A DNA stretch of 24,715 bases. It comes from CAYOID01 sp964573115 (GTDB lineage: Bacteria > Desulfobacterota > Desulfovibrionia > Desulfovibrionales > Desulfothermaceae). Both the position numbers and the translations under genes were made by a program. Each line of letters starts with the position of its first letter. The stretch's first letter is position 1. Below the pieces are notes generated by a model, which was not told the DNA's origin, did no database searches, and saw only the letters and a list, made by a program, of their open reading frames with translations. Location of the stretch: the NCBI GenBank assembly GCA_964573115.1, contig CAZNIP010000044.1, forward strand, positions 1 through 24,715, written 5' to 3'. Positions 1-8,390 of the stretch are shown here, piece by piece.

Positions 1-74
1 CAAGCAGAAATGATCCGCCCCAGACCGGCCACACCTCTGTCTGCACGAGAATGACACACAGAGGAGCGCACAGC

Positions 75-2813
75 ATGAGCTTTCGGCATTTCGATCAGAT
101 GTTCAATCCAGATTCAGTCGCTGTTGTCGGGGCGACGGAACGCGAAGGCAGCGTCGGGGCCCATGTTCTCAGAAACTTGATCGATTACGGTTATGAGGGA
201 GCGCTCTACCCGGTGAACCCGAAACGCAGGAGTGTTTTCGGTCTCAAGAGCTATCCCTCGATCCAGGCCATCAGAGATCAGTGCGATCTTGTCATCATGG
301 CCATCCCCATTGCCCAGGTCCCGGGGGTCCTTGAGGACTGTGCCGGCAGACGCTGTGCCGGGGCGGTCATCCTTTCGGCCGGAGGCAAGGAAATCGGTTT
401 CAAGGGGCAGGACACCGAGGCCGGCATCCTGAAGAAGGCCTCCCAGAGCGGAATCAGGATCATCGGGCCAAACTGCCTGGGCATTTTGAGCAGCAAATCC
501 AGACTGAATGCCACTTTTGCCCGGCAGACACCCCTGAGCGGGAAGCTGGCTTTCCTCTCCCAGAGCGGGGCCATCTGCTCCACCATTGTGGATATGGCCG
601 TGAGAAAGCACATCGGCTTCAGATACATGGCCAGCCTGGGATCCCTCCTGGATGTGGATTTTGGGGACATGATCGACTACCTGGGGACCAAAGGGGATGT
701 GTCCAGCATCATCATGTACGTGGAGAGCCTGACCAATTTCAGGAAGTTCATGAGTGCGGCCAGGGCCGTGTCCAAAATCAAGCCCATCGTGGTCCTCAAG
801 GCCGGGAGAACCGCAGCCGGGGCCAGGGCGGCGAACTCGCACACAGGGGCCCTGGCCGGGGTGGATGCCATCTATGACGCTGCGTTCAAGCGGACAGGGA
901 TCGTCAGGGTCAAGACCTTTGAGGAGCTCTTCGACTGTGCCGAGCTCCTGGCCAAGCAGCCTCGTCCGCCGAGTCCGAATCTGGGTATCGTCACCAACGC
1001 CGGGGGGCTCGGGGTCGTTGCGGTGGATGCCCTCTCAGACTACGGGTGCGAACCGGTTGCCCTGAGCCAGGAAACAGAGGCTGCACTCAGTGAGTTCCTT
1101 CCGGCTCACTGGAGCCACGGCAACCCGGTGGACATCCTGGGCGACGCCACAGCCGACCGCTACGTCAAAACAGCCGAAGTCCTGTCCAGCTCACCGGAAA
1201 TCAAGGGACAGCTCTTCATCCACGTCCCCCAGGCCATGTCAAATCCAACCCAGGTGGCCCAGGCGCTGACTGAGTATTTTGCCTGCAAGCGCACCCCGGT
1301 TTTCACCTCCTGGCTTGGAGGCATGGAAACGGAAGAGGCCAGGAACGTCTTTCACACCGCCGACATCCCCACCTTTGACACCACTGAGAGGGCTGTCAGA
1401 GCCTTCATGGACCTCTACCGCTACGATCAGAATCTGAAAGCCCTGCAGCAGGTTCCGGGGCGGCTGCCAAAAAACCTGGGCATCGACAGGGCAGCTGCGG
1501 AAGCGGTCTTTCAGAGGGTTGTTGACCAGGACAGCACCTTTTTGACCGAACAGGAGACCAAGAAGATCCTGACCGCTTACGGCATACCCGTGAACAGGAC
1601 CGAACTGGCCGCCACCCGGGAGGAAGCGGTTCAGAAGGCCCGGGAAGCGGGATATCCCGTGGTCCTGAAAATCGATTCCCGGGACATCCTGCACAAAACC
1701 GAAGCCCATGGGGTCCTGCTCAACCTGAAGAATGAGGCCGAGGTCCTGCAGGGGTTCGACACGATCATGGCCGGGGCCAGAAAGACCAGTCCCCGGGCCA
1801 GGATCGGAGGGGTGACCGTGCAGCCCATGGTTCCAGGGGCAGAGGTCGAGCTCATTCTGGGGGCCAAGAAGGACCGGGACTTCGGACCGATCATCCTCTT
1901 TGGCATGGGTGGGGTCATGACAGAGCTCTACCAGGACAGGGCCATCGGGTTTCCGCCTCTGAACAGGACCCTGGCCCGGATGATGATCAGTGAGACCAAG
2001 GTCTGGCACCTGCTGCAGGGCTTCCGGAACATGCCCCCGGCCAATGTCTCTGTCCTCGAAGAGATCCTGGTCAGGCTGGCCCAGATGGTCGTGGACTTTC
2101 CTGACATCGAGGAGCTGGACATCAATCCCCTGATCACGATGGGGGACGGGTTCCTGGCCCTGGACGCCAGGGCGGTCATCAATCCGGAGCCGGCCCTGAA
2201 AGCCCCGTTCCATCTGGTGATCAGCCCCTACCCTGACCACTACGAGAGCACAGCCTGGACCAAGGACGGGGTTCAGCTCTCCGTCCGGCCGATCAAGCCA
2301 GAAGACGCCCCCCTGCTGATCGACCTGTTTGAAGACCTCTCCCCGGAAAGCGTGTACTTCAGGTTTTTCAGACCGATGAAGCGTCTGCCCATGGACATGC
2401 TCATCCGTTTCACCCAGATCGACTATGACCGGGAGATCGCCCTGGTGGCCATTCAGGAGACGGGGGAAGGAGAGCGCATGCTCGGTGCAGCCAGGGTGAT
2501 CAGGGAACCTCAAACCCAGAAGGCCGAGTTCTCGGTTCTGGTCTGCGATGAATGCCAGGGCCGGGGCATTGGGGCCGCCCTGCTGGGCAAGTGCCTGGCC
2601 ATCGCCGCAGAGAGGGGCATCAAGCATATCTGGGGCGTGGTCCTCCCGGGCAACAGCCAGATGCTGGCCCTGGGAAAAAAGCTCGGGTTCGAGATCAAGC
2701 GCTGCCTGGATTCCAATGACTATCTCCTGAGCATCGATCTCGAGGCCCTTGAGGAGGGATCAGCATCACATCAGGGTGCCCTGTCTGCCGAACTCAGAGT
2801 GAGCTCCTGGTAG
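75..2813 (+). CDS. ADP-forming acyl-CoA synthetase fused to GNAT acetyltransferase (Pat-like)
   Basis: The 912-residue protein has the order CoA-binding Rossmann domain (about residues 8-130, with VAVVGATEREGSVG), succinyl-CoA-ligase-like domains, ATP-grasp domain (about 490-710, with LKIDSRDILHKTEAHG) and a C-terminal GNAT domain (about 735-890, with the acetyl-CoA loop CQGRGIGAALLGK). This is the layout of protein lysine acetyltransferases such as E. coli PatZ and of ADP-forming acetyl-CoA synthetases. The motif SHTGALAG places a histidine at residue 256, where active ADP-forming synthetases carry the phospho-histidine; PatZ-type enzymes have lost it. So this copy may both make acyl-CoA plus ATP chemistry and acetylate proteins; the dual role is inference. 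I chose the ATG at 75 because GAGGAG lies about 8 nt upstream; an in-frame ATG at 51 has no such site. The protein is soluble, with no signal peptide. Confidence 0.88.
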   Translation: MSFRHFDQMFNPDSVAVVGATEREGSVGAHVLRNLIDYGYEGALYPVNPKRRSVFGLKSYPSIQAIRDQCDLVIMAIPIAQVPGVLEDCAGRRCAGAVILSAGGKEIGFKGQDTEAGILKKASQSGIRIIGPNCLGILSSKSRLNATFARQTPLSGKLAFLSQSGAICSTIVDMAVRKHIGFRYMASLGSLLDVDFGDMIDYLGTKGDVSSIIMYVESLTNFRKFMSAARAVSKIKPIVVLKAGRTAAGARAANSHTGALAGVDAIYDAAFKRTGIVRVKTFEELFDCAELLAKQPRPPSPNLGIVTNAGGLGVVAVDALSDYGCEPVALSQETEAALSEFLPAHWSHGNPVDILGDATADRYVKTAEVLSSSPEIKGQLFIHVPQAMSNPTQVAQALTEYFACKRTPVFTSWLGGMETEEARNVFHTADIPTFDTTERAVRAFMDLYRYDQNLKALQQVPGRLPKNLGIDRAAAEAVFQRVVDQDSTFLTEQETKKILTAYGIPVNRTELAATREEAVQKAREAGYPVVLKIDSRDILHKTEAHGVLLNLKNEAEVLQGFDTIMAGARKTSPRARIGGVTVQPMVPGAEVELILGAKKDRDFGPIILFGMGGVMTELYQDRAIGFPPLNRTLARMMISETKVWHLLQGFRNMPPANVSVLEEILVRLAQMVVDFPDIEELDINPLITMGDGFLALDARAVINPEPALKAPFHLVISPYPDHYESTAWTKDGVQLSVRPIKPEDAPLLIDLFEDLSPESVYFRFFRPMKRLPMDMLIRFTQIDYDREIALVAIQETGEGERMLGAARVIREPQTQKAEFSVLVCDECQGRGIGAALLGKCLAIAAERGIKHIWGVVLPGNSQMLALGKKLGFEIKRCLDSNDYLLSIDLEALEEGSASHQGALSAELRVSSW

Positions 2814-2996
2814 AGGCGAGGTCATGTCCAGTGGGTTGTCCATCCGGCTTGCCGCTGAGTCCAAAGGACGGGATCATCCCGGAGAGTCCTCAGCGGTCTG
2901 CGTCAGCATCCGCCGGACAGTTCTGGCCAGCATCCTGCTGTCGGCCTGCATTCCCCTGATCACGAAGGTGCGTGGACAACCTGTGGAGAGAACGCC

Positions 2997-3440
2997 ATGC
3001 AGCCCGAAGACATGCCCAGGAGAGTCCAGGATTCAAGGCAGCTGGAGCGATATGAACCCCTGTCCGGGGTGTATGTCGTGCTCAACTCCTCTCCGGAGCA
3101 GATCGGCCTCTTGGTGAACATCAGCATGCAGGGGCTGGCCTGCCTCGGGGTCGGGTTCGACAGGCCGGGATTTTGCTGCACTGAAGCGAGCCTCAATGTC
3201 ATCCATCAGGGGTTTTTGCTGGACCATATCCCTGTTCAGGTCGCCTACCTGTATCCTCTCGCCCCCTCCACAGGCCTGACCAGAACGTCGGTCTGCATGA
3301 TCGGATTCAGGTTTGGCCCCCTCTCCCTGTACCACAGGCACAACATCGAAGGCTTTCTGGACGACTTCACCCCGGGTCGAGGGCCCGATGTCGGGGTGGG
3401 AACGGCGATGGGACTCCGACGCTGGATCGCCGCCACTTGA
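2997..3440 (+). CDS. PilZ-domain protein (probable c-di-GMP receptor)
   Basis: The 147-residue product carries both PilZ signature motifs at the usual spacing: RxxxR at residues 14-18 (RQLER) and N/DxSxxG at residues 41-46 (NISMQG). These bind cyclic di-GMP in the family. No other domain is visible, so it is a stand-alone PilZ protein whose partner cannot be told from sequence. A GGAGAG sequence precedes the ATG. It lies 183 nt after the acyl-CoA synthetase gene and converges on the phosphonate cluster, so it is probably not functionally tied to the latter. The upstream 183 nt hold a short open frame from 2824 that I do not regard as a gene. Confidence 0.72.
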   Translation: MQPEDMPRRVQDSRQLERYEPLSGVYVVLNSSPEQIGLLVNISMQGLACLGVGFDRPGFCCTEASLNVIHQGFLLDHIPVQVAYLYPLAPSTGLTRTSVCMIGFRFGPLSLYHRHNIEGFLDDFTPGRGPDVGVGTAMGLRRWIAAT

Positions 3441-3493
3441 GGTGATGAAACATGACCGGTTTTTCGCTGCTGGAGTCTGACCAGCCCCTGCCC

Positions 3494-4069
3494 TCAGGGC
3501 AGGTGAAAAATGTGCAGTGGCTGCCAGTGGGTGGACTGCAGGGTATACAGGGCCACGTGGTCAATGGACCAGGACCATTCAGGTTTCAGGATCTCTGGGT
3601 TGTCTGCCAGGCAGGATTGGACAGCCCTGAGACCTTCCAGGGAGAGGTTGCCGTAGACCAGAGACAGATGGGGCCAGAATGAGGTCTGTTCCCGCTTTTG
3701 ATATCGGGATACAGTCAACAGGCGCTGGTTGAGGCGGTGCAGGTCCGGGCTGGGGGCGAAGGTCGCTGCACAGATGAAGCGTTGACAGCCCTGGTGATCA
3801 GTGGGCCCGAGGTAGAGTCTTTGAGCCCGGACAGGACAAGGGGGCATCCCGGCGATGCTGGCCCCAAGATCGTGGATGTAGGCCTGAAGCTGATCCCGGG
3901 GGATGAAGGCTCCGGTGCGCAGGGTGATGTGCGGGGGGTAGGCCAGGGCCCTGGGATCACCGCCCAGGCTGCACAGACGTTGGCGCAAGGGCTCGAGGTG
4001 CGATCGGATCTCCTCAGGGGGGACCGTGATGATGATGACCCTGATCGGGTCACAGGAGCTGGTGATCAT
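3494..4069 (-). CDS. 2H phosphoesterase, cyclic phosphodiesterase (CPDase)-like, at end of phn cluster
   Basis: The 191-residue product has the two HxT/S motifs that define the 2H phosphoesterase superfamily: PPHITLRTG in the N-terminal half and WPHLSLVYGNLS in the C-terminal half. The second closely resembles the PHLSLLYGDL motif of eukaryotic CPDases, which open ADP-ribose 1'',2''-cyclic phosphate. The start overlaps the phnN stop as ATGA, so translation is coupled and the gene ends the cluster. phn operons often encode PhnP, which opens 5-phosphoribosyl 1,2-cyclic phosphate; PhnP (a metallo-beta-lactamase-fold enzyme) is absent from this window. I infer that this protein does that step, making ribose 1,5-bisphosphate for PhnN. 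Another 2H family (DUF1045) is also linked to phn operons, but its motifs differ. General RNA-end processing is the alternative function. Confidence 0.8.
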   Translation of the reverse strand: MITSSCDPIRVIIITVPPEEIRSHLEPLRQRLCSLGGDPRALAYPPHITLRTGAFIPRDQLQAYIHDLGASIAGMPPCPVRAQRLYLGPTDHQGCQRFICAATFAPSPDLHRLNQRLLTVSRYQKREQTSFWPHLSLVYGNLSLEGLRAVQSCLADNPEILKPEWSWSIDHVALYTLQSTHWQPLHIFHLP

Positions 4070-4671
4070 ATCAGGCAGGCCAGGAGGAGCTCCCCGGCCA
4101 CAGCCATGGGGCCGGAGTTTTCGATGACGCAGACAGGGCGCGATCCAGAACAGGCCAGGTCCCGGCCGCGCCGCATGCGCTGGTCGACGCCCTGATCATG
4201 TTCCCGACCCCTCGTCAAGAGCCTGGAGCGCAGGACCTCTGGACTGGCGGTGATCAGGATCGGCCTGACCCGGGGATAGCGTTCTTCAGCCTGGGCCAGG
4301 GCGGCTCTGGAGCCGCTGACCACAACGGTCAGCCCCTGCTGCAGCCAGGCGTCGATCTCCACCCCGATCCCGTACCAGGTGTCATGGGCCTGCCAGGTGA
4401 GGGCAAAGAGATCCTGCTGGAGTCGGTCGTGAAAGTCATCCAGGGACAGGGACTGGTGCATCTCACCGCCATAGTCGGCTGACCTGGTGATGCAGCGCGT
4501 TGCGAATTTGACTCCAGCGGGCTGCCTGGCCCGGGCAAAGTCGATCAGGCTGTCCTTGCCCGCCCCTGAAGGGCCCATGATGTAGATCAGCCTGCCAGAG
4601 GCCGATGAAGGAGACGCCCTCCCTGCCCTGAACAGCACAGAAGGCTGAGTTTCAGGAGAATGATTGTTCAT
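4066..4671 (-). CDS. phnN: Ribose 1,5-bisphosphate phosphokinase
   Basis: PhnN phosphorylates ribose 1,5-bisphosphate to PRPP with ATP, the last step of the C-P lyase pathway. The product has 201 residues (E. coli about 185) and carries the P-loop GPSGAGKDS preceded by LIYIMG, the guanylate-kinase-like core. The first roughly 25 residues are a poorly conserved extension, so a later start is possible. Its ATG overlaps the phnL stop (ATGA), and its own stop overlaps the next gene in the same way, indicating translational coupling of phnL, phnN and the 2H gene. Confidence 0.9.
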   Translation of the reverse strand: MNNHSPETQPSVLFRAGRASPSSASGRLIYIMGPSGAGKDSLIDFARARQPAGVKFATRCITRSADYGGEMHQSLSLDDFHDRLQQDLFALTWQAHDTWYGIGVEIDAWLQQGLTVVVSGSRAALAQAEERYPRVRPILITASPEVLRSRLLTRGREHDQGVDQRMRRGRDLACSGSRPVCVIENSGPMAVAGELLLACLI

Positions 4672-5375
4672 GCGGCTTCGGCTTCCGGCATCTTGAGGGT
4701 AACGGTCTGATCAGCCAGGCTCTGGACCAGGGTCAGGTCGTGGAAGACGGCCAGGATGCCTGTGCCCATGGATTTGGTCTCCTGGATGATCCGGGTGACT
4801 TCCTGGGTCGTGGTCCGGTCCAGGCTGGCCGTGGGCTCGTCCAGGAGGAGCAGTCGCGGATTGGAGATGATCCCCCGGGCCAGGTTGACCCGCTGGCGCT
4901 CGCCGCCGGAAAAGGTCGAGGGGGGCAGGCTCCAGAGACGCTCCGGGATGCCCAGACGGGTCAAGAGCCTGCGGGCCTTGCTGCGGCCGTGGTCCCTGGT
5001 CTGGCCCTGCTTGTACAGGGGTGAGGCCACCACATCCAGGGTCTGCTGCCGGGGCAGGAACTGGAGAAACTGGGTCACGAACCTGATTTCACCCTTGCGC
5101 AGCTCGAGGATCGCGTGCTCGTCGATCCGGGCCAGGTCCAGGATCTCCTCAGCTGCGTTGCGATACAGGATTCGCCCCCTGGTCGGGAGATAGGTTCGAA
5201 AGATGGATTTGAGGACCGTTGATTTGCCGGAGCCGGTTGGGCCCACAAGAGCAGTGAGCTGTCCCGGGTACACCTTCAGCTGGACCTCGGCTGCCGAAGG
5301 GATGTGCTTTTGTTGCTCATGGATGGCGAAGGACTTGGAGAGTCCGGACACATCGAGCAGGGGGTGCTGTCCCAT
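4668..5375 (-). CDS. phnL: C-P lyase system ABC-type ATPase PhnL
   Basis: The 235-residue ABC ATPase has Walker A GPTGSGKST, the signature FSGGERQRVNLARG and Walker B LLLLDEPTAS, with no membrane segment. Together with PhnI, PhnG and PhnH it belongs to the machinery that couples phosphonate to the ribose of ATP; PhnK and PhnL have been seen stacked on the PhnGHIJ core, so it is not a transporter subunit. The N-terminal stretch LLDVSGLSKSF is typical of PhnL. The upstream ribosome binding site is weak (GACAGG). It is separated from phnK by 166 nt containing two small hairpins, the only long gap in the catalytic half of the cluster, and overlaps phnN by 4 nt. Confidence 0.93.
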   Translation of the reverse strand: MGQHPLLDVSGLSKSFAIHEQQKHIPSAAEVQLKVYPGQLTALVGPTGSGKSTVLKSIFRTYLPTRGRILYRNAAEEILDLARIDEHAILELRKGEIRFVTQFLQFLPRQQTLDVVASPLYKQGQTRDHGRSKARRLLTRLGIPERLWSLPPSTFSGGERQRVNLARGIISNPRLLLLDEPTASLDRTTTQEVTRIIQETKSMGTGILAVFHDLTLVQSLADQTVTLKMPEAEAA

Positions 5376-5445
5376 GGTTGTGCCTGTCTCATTGTCATCA
5401 CGGGTGGTGATGGGATGCGGTTGTCGAACGCACGTTGTGACGAAG

Positions 5446-5521
5446 ACCCCGGTCAGAGTTCCGGGGTTCAGGCTCGCTGACTTCGTGTTCGAGCAGAATT
5501 CCCTCTCTTTTCAAAAAAGAG
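5446..5521 (-). repeat. Two small hairpins in the phnK-phnL gap
   Basis: On the plus strand, CTCTTTT (5505-5511) pairs with AAAAGAG (5515-5521), and ACCCCGG (5446-5452) pairs with CCGGGGT (5461-5467). Both are 7-bp stems within the 166-nt gap after phnK. They could act as weak attenuators before phnL. Confidence 0.45.
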
Positions 5522-5541
5522 CAAGCCCCAGGCGCAATGGC

Positions 5542-6375
5542 CTACAGTGCCGAGGAGACGAGCCGTTGGGTGTAGGCGTGCTGAGGGTCCTCCAGGATCT
5601 GGTCGGTCAGGCCGGATTCCACGACCTGGCCGCATTTCATGACCAGGGTCCGTCCGGTGAGCAGGCGGATGACCCCGAGGTCGTGGGTGACCACAATCAT
5701 GGTTGTTTTGAGCTGATCCTGGATCTCCAAGATCAGATCCAGAATTCTGGCCTGGACCGAGACATCAAGCCCTGTGGTCACCTCGTCCAGGAAGAGCAGA
5801 GGGGGGTTGCTGACCAGGGCCTTGGCGATCTGCACCCGCTGCTGCATGCCCCCGGAAAAGTTGCCCGGCATCTCATCCATGCGGTCGGCAGGGACCTGAG
5901 TGCGCTGCAGCAGTGAGGAGACCCGGTCCCGGATGTCCCTGTAGACAAAGACATCGTTCATGAGCAGCCGTTCCGCAATGTTGCCCCCGGCGGAGATGGA
6001 AAAGTTCAGCCCGTGCTGCGGATTCTGGTAGACCATCCCGAAGCAGTGGTAGCGAAACCAGCGACGCTGCGCCCCATTGAGCTCGAAAAGGCTGTATGTT
6101 GTTCCGTTGTGGTTGTACAGGGCCGAGCCGGAGGTCGGGGTGTCATCGAAAAAGAGGCTCTTGACCAGGGTTGACTTGCCGCTTCCCGATTCTCCCATGA
6201 TCCCCAGGATTTCACCTTCATACAGATCCAGGCTGATGGTCCTGGCCGCAGCAACACTGCCGCAAGAGGGGCAGCGGTTGTCCTGTGGATCCGCTGACAG
6301 CTCCCCTGCACGGCACACATCGCAGCCCGGGCCATGAACCCTGGTCAGGTTGACGACCTCAAGCACCTTGCGCAT
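5542..6375 (-). CDS. phnK: C-P lyase complex ABC-type ATPase PhnK with four-cysteine insertion
   Basis: PhnK is the ABC ATPase that docks on the PhnGHIJ core of C-P lyase. The 277-residue product has Walker A GESGSGKST (residues 61-69), the signature FSGGMQQRVQIAKAL, and LLFLDEVTTGLDVSVQAR as Walker B. Relative to E. coli PhnK it has an insertion before the first strand with C18-x2-C21-x13-C35-x2-C38, which looks like a zinc ribbon. I chose the ATG at 6375 because GGAGG lies 6 nt before it; an ATG at 6390 lacks such a site, and the open frame upstream of that only shadows phnJ. The start lies inside the phnJ end (17-nt overlap), so the two are translationally coupled. Confidence 0.93.
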   Translation of the reverse strand: MRKVLEVVNLTRVHGPGCDVCRAGELSADPQDNRCPSCGSVAAARTISLDLYEGEILGIMGESGSGKSTLVKSLFFDDTPTSGSALYNHNGTTYSLFELNGAQRRWFRYHCFGMVYQNPQHGLNFSISAGGNIAERLLMNDVFVYRDIRDRVSSLLQRTQVPADRMDEMPGNFSGGMQQRVQIAKALVSNPPLLFLDEVTTGLDVSVQARILDLILEIQDQLKTTMIVVTHDLGVIRLLTGRTLVMKCGQVVESGLTDQILEDPQHAYTQRLVSSAL

Positions 6376-7288
6376 GAGGACCTCCGGCATGGTCGAAGAC
6401 TCTCTGAGAGCAAAAGTCGGTGTCGGAGCACATGAAGGTCCGTTTTCCGTCACTGGAGACGCACTCTTCCAGATACGACTCTGTTGAGCCGCAACGTTCG
6501 CAGGCCAGGCGCCGGCCCTTGCGGTCCAGAAAAGACTCGACCTCGAAGGGGACGTCGGTGAAGGACAGCGGGACCGCTGAGGTGAAGGGAGGCACGGCAT
6601 AGATTTTCTTTTCCCGTCCGGCCCCGAAAAGGATGGGCGCCCTGGACTGATGAAGCTTGGGAACATCGAATCTGGGAATCGGCGAGGGGTTCAGGACGTA
6701 AGCATCATTGATCCGTGTTGGATAGCTGCTGGAAATCGTGATTTCGTTGAATTCCCGGAGATCCTCGTACAGCTTGACCAGAAGCCTGGAGTAATCGTTT
6801 TCGCCGTGCATGGTCTTGCGATTCTTCTCGGACGGTTCAACAGTGGTCAGCGGATCTGGAATGGGGACCTGGAGGATGAGCACCTGGCCCTCTTCCAGGG
6901 GGATTTCAGGAATGCGGTGTCTGGACTGGATCAGGCTCGCTTCCTGGGTGCGCGAGGTCTCAGAGACACCGGGACAGGTCCTCATGATGAAGGCCCTGAG
7001 GTTGACCGCATTGACCGAATCGTCACTGCCCTGGTCGATGACCTTGAGGACGTCCCGGGGGCCGATCACGGAAAGGCTGAGCTGGAGGCCACCGGTGCCG
7101 AAGCCTCGGCCCATCGGCATTTCCCGTGAAGCATACGGGACCTGATAGCCAGGCAGGCTCAGGGCCTTGAGGATGCCTCGCCGCATCTCGCGCTTGGCGT
7201 AAGCGTCGAGGAAGCCGAACGGGGCCTCCCCATGACTGATGGCATGGCCCGGGCAGGACCTGGCGGAGGGATTGAGGGTTTCAGTCAT
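6359..7288 (-). CDS. phnJ: Carbon-phosphorus lyase, radical SAM-type catalytic subunit
   Basis: PhnJ cleaves the C-P bond of 5-phosphoribosyl 1-phosphonate, giving the alkane and 5-phosphoribosyl 1,2-cyclic phosphate, using a 4Fe-4S cluster and SAM. The 309-residue product keeps every known key residue: C263-x2-C266 and C287 for the cluster, C293 (six residues later, in CSDTDFC) corresponding to the catalytic thiyl cysteine, and G47 (in LPGYQVP) corresponding to the glycyl radical Gly32 of E. coli. It has about 15 extra N-terminal residues and a short glycine/histidine-containing C-terminal tail compared with E. coli (281 residues). It overlaps the end of phnI by 8 nt and phnK by 17 nt. Confidence 0.96.
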   Translation of the reverse strand: MTETLNPSARSCPGHAISHGEAPFGFLDAYAKREMRRGILKALSLPGYQVPYASREMPMGRGFGTGGLQLSLSVIGPRDVLKVIDQGSDDSVNAVNLRAFIMRTCPGVSETSRTQEASLIQSRHRIPEIPLEEGQVLILQVPIPDPLTTVEPSEKNRKTMHGENDYSRLLVKLYEDLREFNEITISSSYPTRINDAYVLNPSPIPRFDVPKLHQSRAPILFGAGREKKIYAVPPFTSAVPLSFTDVPFEVESFLDRKGRRLACERCGSTESYLEECVSSDGKRTFMCSDTDFCSQRVFDHAGGPHAQGA

Positions 7289-8378
7289 GGCTTTGTGTCT
7301 TGGTTCGGGTTTTCTGCAGACCGTCCATTTCGGCCTGGAAAGTCACATAATGCGGCATCTTGAAATGATTGCAGAACCCCATGGAGTCGATGCCGTCGAT
7401 GTGCAGGATGACGTACTCAGGGTCTTCAGCCGGGTGCTCAGGTCCATCCCGCATGCCTTTTTGCAGGCAGCGATCCAGGACGGCCATGGAGATGGCCTTG
7501 GTCTCGTTGTGTCCAAAGCAGGCCCCGTAACCCAGGGTGAAACGGGCCGGCCCGCCTTGATCCGATTCGTATTTGGTGACCATTTCGCATTCGGTCATCA
7601 GAAGCTCCCCGATGTCCACAGGCTCACCGGATATGGGATGGGGCAGGCGCACTGGCAGATAACCCACCCGAAGCTCGGCGACAGTGGGATGGATGTCCCC
7701 AAAGCCGCGCATGTTGGAATAGGCCAGGGCGAGCATGCCGCCGGTCTCCCCCCTGGCCATGGCCTGGAGCGCAGCTGAGCGGGGAATGGGAAAGATCAGC
7801 GGGTCACGGGTGATATCGAAGGGGGTTTCACCGGACTCCCTGACAGGAGGCAGCAGCCCGCGCTGGCGAAGGAGATCCACCACCTTGGGCAGGGAGGTGG
7901 GCAGCTCGCTGTCCGGCAGGTCTGACAACCACTTCCGGGCGCATTCCTGAAAGGCCTGAGGAGACTCGTCCTTGAGCTCAAAGCGCAGCAGGCGCAGGGC
8001 GTAATCAGGTGTGGCCCCGAGCATCTGGCCTCCGGGAATGTCCTTGAAAGAGGCCGAGATGCGTCGCACCAGCCGCATGTCAGCCGTAGAGTGGGGCTCG
8101 GTTTCCACGTTCCGGGGCCGGGTTGACCGGTAGGCCCGCAGGGCAAAGCCGGCTTCCAGGGGATCCCCCATGGACTGCTTCAGGGCCAGGGCGGCCAGGT
8201 CCTCATGATAGAGCCCGCTTTCGGACAGGATCCGGCTGTGGAGATTGCGGAGCTGATGCTTGATGTCTTCGAGCTCAACCGGTCGGCCGTTTGGCCCCTG
8301 CTCTGTTCGCAGGTACTCCATGAGCCGGCCGGACTCGCTGATGGCCCTGGCTCCTCCCTGGATGGCGACATAAGCCAT
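7281..8378 (-). CDS. phnI: C-P lyase core subunit PhnI (ribosyl-transfer/nucleosidase)
   Basis: PhnI, with PhnG, PhnH and PhnL, displaces adenine from ATP by phosphonate to give ribose-1-phosphonate 5-triphosphate; PhnI alone is a purine nucleosidase. The 365-residue product begins MAYVAIQGG as in the family and retains the C-terminal NHFKMPH motif with two histidines five residues apart, equivalent to the pair that binds metal at the PhnI-PhnJ interface in the E. coli core. Length matches E. coli (354) closely. It lies 12 nt after phnH and overlaps phnJ. Confidence 0.95.
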   Translation of the reverse strand: MAYVAIQGGARAISESGRLMEYLRTEQGPNGRPVELEDIKHQLRNLHSRILSESGLYHEDLAALALKQSMGDPLEAGFALRAYRSTRPRNVETEPHSTADMRLVRRISASFKDIPGGQMLGATPDYALRLLRFELKDESPQAFQECARKWLSDLPDSELPTSLPKVVDLLRQRGLLPPVRESGETPFDITRDPLIFPIPRSAALQAMARGETGGMLALAYSNMRGFGDIHPTVAELRVGYLPVRLPHPISGEPVDIGELLMTECEMVTKYESDQGGPARFTLGYGACFGHNETKAISMAVLDRCLQKGMRDGPEHPAEDPEYVILHIDGIDSMGFCNHFKMPHYVTFQAEMDGLQKTRTKTQSHD

Positions 8379-8390
8379 AACGTTGCCCCC

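Noticed and set aside
1239..2627. Long minus-strand open frame (462 codons) antisense to the acyl-CoA synthetase
   Set aside because: It is a high-GC shadow of the sense gene, with a histidine/glycine/proline-rich sequence and no motif.
2824..3117. 97-codon open frame between the acyl-CoA synthetase and PilZ genes
   Set aside because: It overlaps the PilZ gene in another frame, has no family motif, and its composition is not protein-like.
3487..3503. CCTGCCC-TCA-GGGCAGG hairpin at the end of the 2H gene, considered as a terminator
   Set aside because: The stem is only 7 bp, overlaps the coding end, and neither strand has a T-run after it.
6391..6666. N-terminal extension of PhnK by about 97 residues
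   Set aside because: It reads through phnJ in another frame, is proline/serine-rich, and a good ribosome binding site supports the start at 6375.
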